This document shows positions 61,935-64,000 of a DNA stretch of 64,000 bases, in pieces. The DNA is taken from NCBI RefSeq assembly GCF_030813235.1, contig NZ_JAUSUB010000002.1, positions 124,001 through 188,000 of the forward strand, in the 5' to 3' direction. Every line of letters starts with the position of its first letter. The first letter of the stretch is position 1. The notes under the pieces were generated by a model. It was not told the origin of the DNA and ran no database searches. It worked only from the letters and a program-made list of their open reading frames with translations. Source of the stretch: Cytobacillus purgationiresistens. GTDB lineage: Bacteria > Bacillota > Bacilli > Bacillales > Cytobacillaceae. A program made the translations under genes and the position numbers.

Positions 61935-62300
61935 ATGACTAGGATACCTGAAAATGACCGCAATATTATTGAGCAGGCCATATACTTACCCATGATAGTC
62001 ATTATTCTTGAACGTGATTTGCAGATTATTGAGAAGGCACCATTTAAAATTAATCGTCCTTATCTTACGCTTGTGGAAAATGCACTGAAGAAGGTGCAGA
62101 GGGACCAAAAAGAAGTAAGGGTTAAGATGAGGAAAGGTAATATGAAGGTTCATCAAGTTAGTCGTGATGATACCTTCACCATGTTTTCATTTCTATATAA
62201 GGGATTTGAGGAACAGCATAATTACTTTAATCCACGACTTAAGAATAAATGCGAAGAATTATTAAATTATTATTTCAATCAAGATTTCGTCGAACTTTGA
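61935..62300 (+). CDS. YhjD-like protein (paralogue of 18011-18391)
   Basis: A 121-aa protein, MTRIPENDRNIIEQAIYLPM onward, with FTMFSFLYKGFEEQHNYFNP near the end. It is a close relative of the comK-linked copy at 18011. It begins 2 bp after the YolD-like gene, so the two form an operon. Its presence in the element suggests that element-borne copies interact with, or substitute for, the chromosomal one. Confidence 0.75.
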   Translation: MTRIPENDRNIIEQAIYLPMIVIILERDLQIIEKAPFKINRPYLTLVENALKKVQRDQKEVRVKMRKGNMKVHQVSRDDTFTMFSFLYKGFEEQHNYFNPRLKNKCEELLNYYFNQDFVEL

Positions 62301-62498
62301 ACTATTAGGTTTTGTTGAGAAAGGAGTCACTTATAATATTTCCACAAGTGAAAGTGAGGTCATTGTATTAGACAAGTGGACAAATTAAATTAAATGGAAT
62401 CGTTGTACTTTATAGAAACAATAGAGGGCTAAAAAGTTATTAATTTAGAAATAAATTAGATTTTAAATCTATACCTAAGTATTTCTTCCTAGAAGTCA

Positions 62499-62527
62499 AA
62501 ACCCTCTAAGAGATAGAGGGCTTTTAA
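62499..62527. terminator. Bidirectional terminator
   Basis: AAAACCCTCT and AGAGGGCTTTT pair around AAGAGAT. It can end both the plus-strand YhjD-like unit and the minus-strand membrane gene, whose stop codon lies at its right edge. Confidence 0.75.
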
Positions 62528-62937
62528 TTTATTGTATTTATTTTCAAATTTATTTTTATATAAATAAATCGTAATAGCTCATCTATCGTCCAATAAATAA
62601 TTACTATTATAAGAACCACGGCCGCAGATTCCAAGAATAGGAGACTTATTATATCAGAGTAGTCATTATATATTAAATAAAACATCACAATAGCTGAAAT
62701 GGAAAATAATGTATATATTATCAATCCAACTATTCTTTTTAACAGATATATTTTCAAAATAAAATCTGAAAATAGAGAAACTGGTAATGCATAACAGTAC
62801 ATTACAATAAAAATCCCAATAACCCAAGCCAGTGAGTATTCAATATCCTGGAGATTAAAAAGCAAATAAAAAACAGCAATAAATGTGATAGCCATTGGCG
62901 TTAAAAGTTTCCTAGTTATATACATTATATAAATCAT
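62524..62937 (-). CDS. Small polytopic membrane protein (UPF0715-like candidate)
   Basis: A 137-aa protein with four hydrophobic segments (about residues 10-28, 35-53, 66-90 and 98-122). The segment YCYALPVSLFSDFILKIYLL resembles the (Y)G(I/V)PVSxxSDF block of UPF0715 proteins of bacilli, but the match is loose. It lies 21 bp after the DUF3238 gene and is probably co-transcribed. A role as partner or immunity protein for that secreted protein is possible but unproven. Confidence 0.55.
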   Translation of the reverse strand: MIYIMYITRKLLTPMAITFIAVFYLLFNLQDIEYSLAWVIGIFIVMYCYALPVSLFSDFILKIYLLKRIVGLIIYTLFSISAIVMFYLIYNDYSDIISLLFLESAAVVLIIVIIYWTIDELLRFIYIKINLKINTIN

Positions 62938-62958
62938 ATTACTTAAAAATTAACTTTT

Positions 62959-64000
62959 TTAGCCATACACGACATAATTAATACCAATACCAAATAAATC
63001 AAAGAAGTTTCTATGCTTATCAAAGAAGACTAGAGCTCTTGAATCTCCTGGATAAGTGCCTATATGTAGTTCATGTGAAGGCGCGGTATCATGATATCCT
63101 TCTATCCTATAGCTACCATTCTTATAAATTTTAGCTGTATAATCATAATCAATTGGTGGAGAGACGATAAGTGGGATTTTAACTGCATGTTTATAAGTGT
63201 AAGAAGCCCAATCACTCCCGGTTTTAGTATTAGTTAATTTCATCCCTGTATTCGGTTCCTTAGCACTACCATTTTGTTTTCCTTTTGCATCATAACCATA
63301 TGTCCTGCTCACATCTTTTTCCAAATGAAGAAATCTAGTCTTTGGTCCAAAAATTACGGCCACTGTAGATTTTGTTCTATATTGATCTGAGAAAAAATTA
63401 GGGTATACTCTACCGTCACCATGAAAGGTTTTATATTTCGATACTTTAGATATTGGATTAGGTGCACGATTCATTGGAATGAATGTTTTATAAATTAATA
63501 TATAACCAGGTCTATATTCTATAGCAGGTGATATTCCAGCTGAAAAGGGATTAATATTCATATCTAATTCGACTTCATTTTTTTTAATATTATCTTCTAA
63601 ATTATCTTCTAATGTTTTAATGTTATAACCAATAGAATAAGGCTTTTTAGAGAGTTCCTTTTCTTGCTTACTATTAAACTTCACATTTTCTTCTTCTGCT
63701 TTTTCTTTCAACTCCGAAATTTCTTTCTCACTCAGTTTTTTGTATCCTCTAAATTCATATGAATATTCTTTACCTGGTTCTATATTTTTATCAATATATT
63801 CACCTGCAGATACTTGCCCAACTAATTCTGCATTTTTGTAAACTTCATATGTATCGTAATCATTAGGGAGATTTCCCCAAGTGAATTTCACTTCATCTTT
63901 TCCAATAACAGCTTCTACTGTAGCATCGTTTAATATGCTCTCCTTAACTTCTTCATTCGATTTTTGGTTGCCAGTTACATTATTTAATGTGGAAAAAGCC
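62959..64000 (-). CDS. DUF3238-containing protein, N-terminus beyond the window
   Basis: The frame is open from 62959 to the right edge (347 codons); internal GTG codons are not the start. A Fn3-like part (VKFTWGNLPNDYDTYEVYKN; YSYEFRGYKKLSEKEISELK) precedes a charged linker and the DUF3238 domain: IYKTFIPMNRAPNPISKVSK, FHGDGRVYPNF, then DYDYTAKIYKNGSYRIEGYH and DTAPSHELHI. DUF3238 proteins are secreted Bacillus proteins of unknown activity, several with similar repeats. It is next to a small membrane protein. Confidence 0.8.
   Translation of the reverse strand, partial: AFSTLNNVTGNQKSNEEVKESILNDATVEAVIGKDEVKFTWGNLPNDYDTYEVYKNAELVGQVSAGEYIDKNIEPGKEYSYEFRGYKKLSEKEISELKEKAEEENVKFNSKQEKELSKKPYSIGYNIKTLEDNLEDNIKKNEVELDMNINPFSAGISPAIEYRPGYILIYKTFIPMNRAPNPISKVSKYKTFHGDGRVYPNFFSDQYRTKSTVAVIFGPKTRFLHLEKDVSRTYGYDAKGKQNGSAKEPNTGMKLTNTKTGSDWASYTYKHAVKIPLIVSPPIDYDYTAKIYKNGSYRIEGYHDTAPSHELHIGTYPGDSRALVFFDKHRNFFDLFGIGINYVVYG

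Larger units (their letters stand above)
56838..64000. mobile_element. Conjugative or plasmid-like integrated element (right end outside window)
   Basis: The region carries a helix-turn-helix replication-type protein, a small membrane protein, a Replic_Relax protein, an FtsK/SpoIIIE ATPase, an XRE regulator, a lipoprotein, a LexA-like/WYL gene pair, YolD- and YhjD-like genes, and a DUF3238 gene. This set is usual for Bacillus integrative conjugative or mobilizable elements and plasmids. It begins abruptly at the truncated permease gene (56837). No integrase is seen within the window, and the exact attachment core is not known; the end of DUF3238 may already be host DNA. Confidence 0.7.

Noticed and set aside
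1-64000. tRNA or rRNA genes
   Set aside because: No cloverleaf-forming segment or rRNA sequence was noticed anywhere in the window; a covariance search would be needed to be certain.

Overview
The window comes from a low-GC Gram-positive endospore former of the family Bacillaceae. It carries a complete gerPABCDEF spore-coat operon behind a sigma-K type promoter, comK, SAM (S-box) riboswitches, a FadR-type operator, AddAB rather than RecBCD, and Bacillus-type ribosome binding sites with many TTG and GTG starts. From memory, gene order follows the Bacillus subtilis comK-hemE neighbourhood (gerP, addAB, sip, yhjE, yhjD, comK, yhzC, yhfN, then lcfB, lplJ, yhfI, yhfH, yhgE, yhgD, hemH, hemE, hmoB), broken by accessory blocks. 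I cannot name the species.

Layout. 1-3050: a partial fatty acyl-CoA ligase and the gerP operon. 3101-10346: addB-addA. 10375-11540: decayed, repeat-rich intergenic DNA. 11644-20847: an SDR, a decayed CPBP protease, signal peptidase I, a VTT membrane protein, an LCP protein, an S9 peptidase, a YhjD-like protein, comK, an IDEAL-domain protein and an M48 protease. 21087-23666: azlCD with a divergent XRE-cupin regulator, and an AHSA1-like protein. 24115-26944: a three-gene ABC importer. 27682-30147: a LysE exporter, an enoyl-CoA hydratase and a hydrolase. 30253-43957: a large sulfur-scavenging region with three NtaA/SnaA/DszA-type flavin monooxygenases, metNIQ, a second MetQ-like lipoprotein, an FMN reductase, an acyl-CoA-dehydrogenase-like flavoprotein, YezD, and two SAM riboswitches. 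44050-56584: core metabolism (lcfB, lplJ, yhfI, yhfH, yhgED, hemHE, hmoB), interrupted by a degenerate IS150-group element and a TPR gene. 56838-64000: a conjugative or plasmid-like integrated element that cut a permease gene and runs off the right edge.

How the genes work together. The sulfur region reads as uptake (MetQ/NIQ), oxidative C-S or C-N cleavage by FMNH2-dependent LLM enzymes with reductase support, and SAM-controlled expression. yhgD and yhgE share a near-identical 23-bp site, which predicts autoregulation. The XRE-cupin regulator faces azlCD across three helically phased repeats.

Most notable observations: (1) the riboswitch leader at 43702-43957 holds, after the SAM-dependent terminator, a short ORF ending in GPPKACK that overlaps the 5' arm of a second strong terminator just before the monooxygenase gene; a related but eroded sequence follows the second riboswitch. 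(2) An IS150-like element sits inside a Bacillus intergenic repeat with a readable 3-bp target duplication. (3) Two unrelated minisatellites both have 51-bp units. (4) Two hairpins, the second terminator-like, precede the presumed replication gene of the integrated element.
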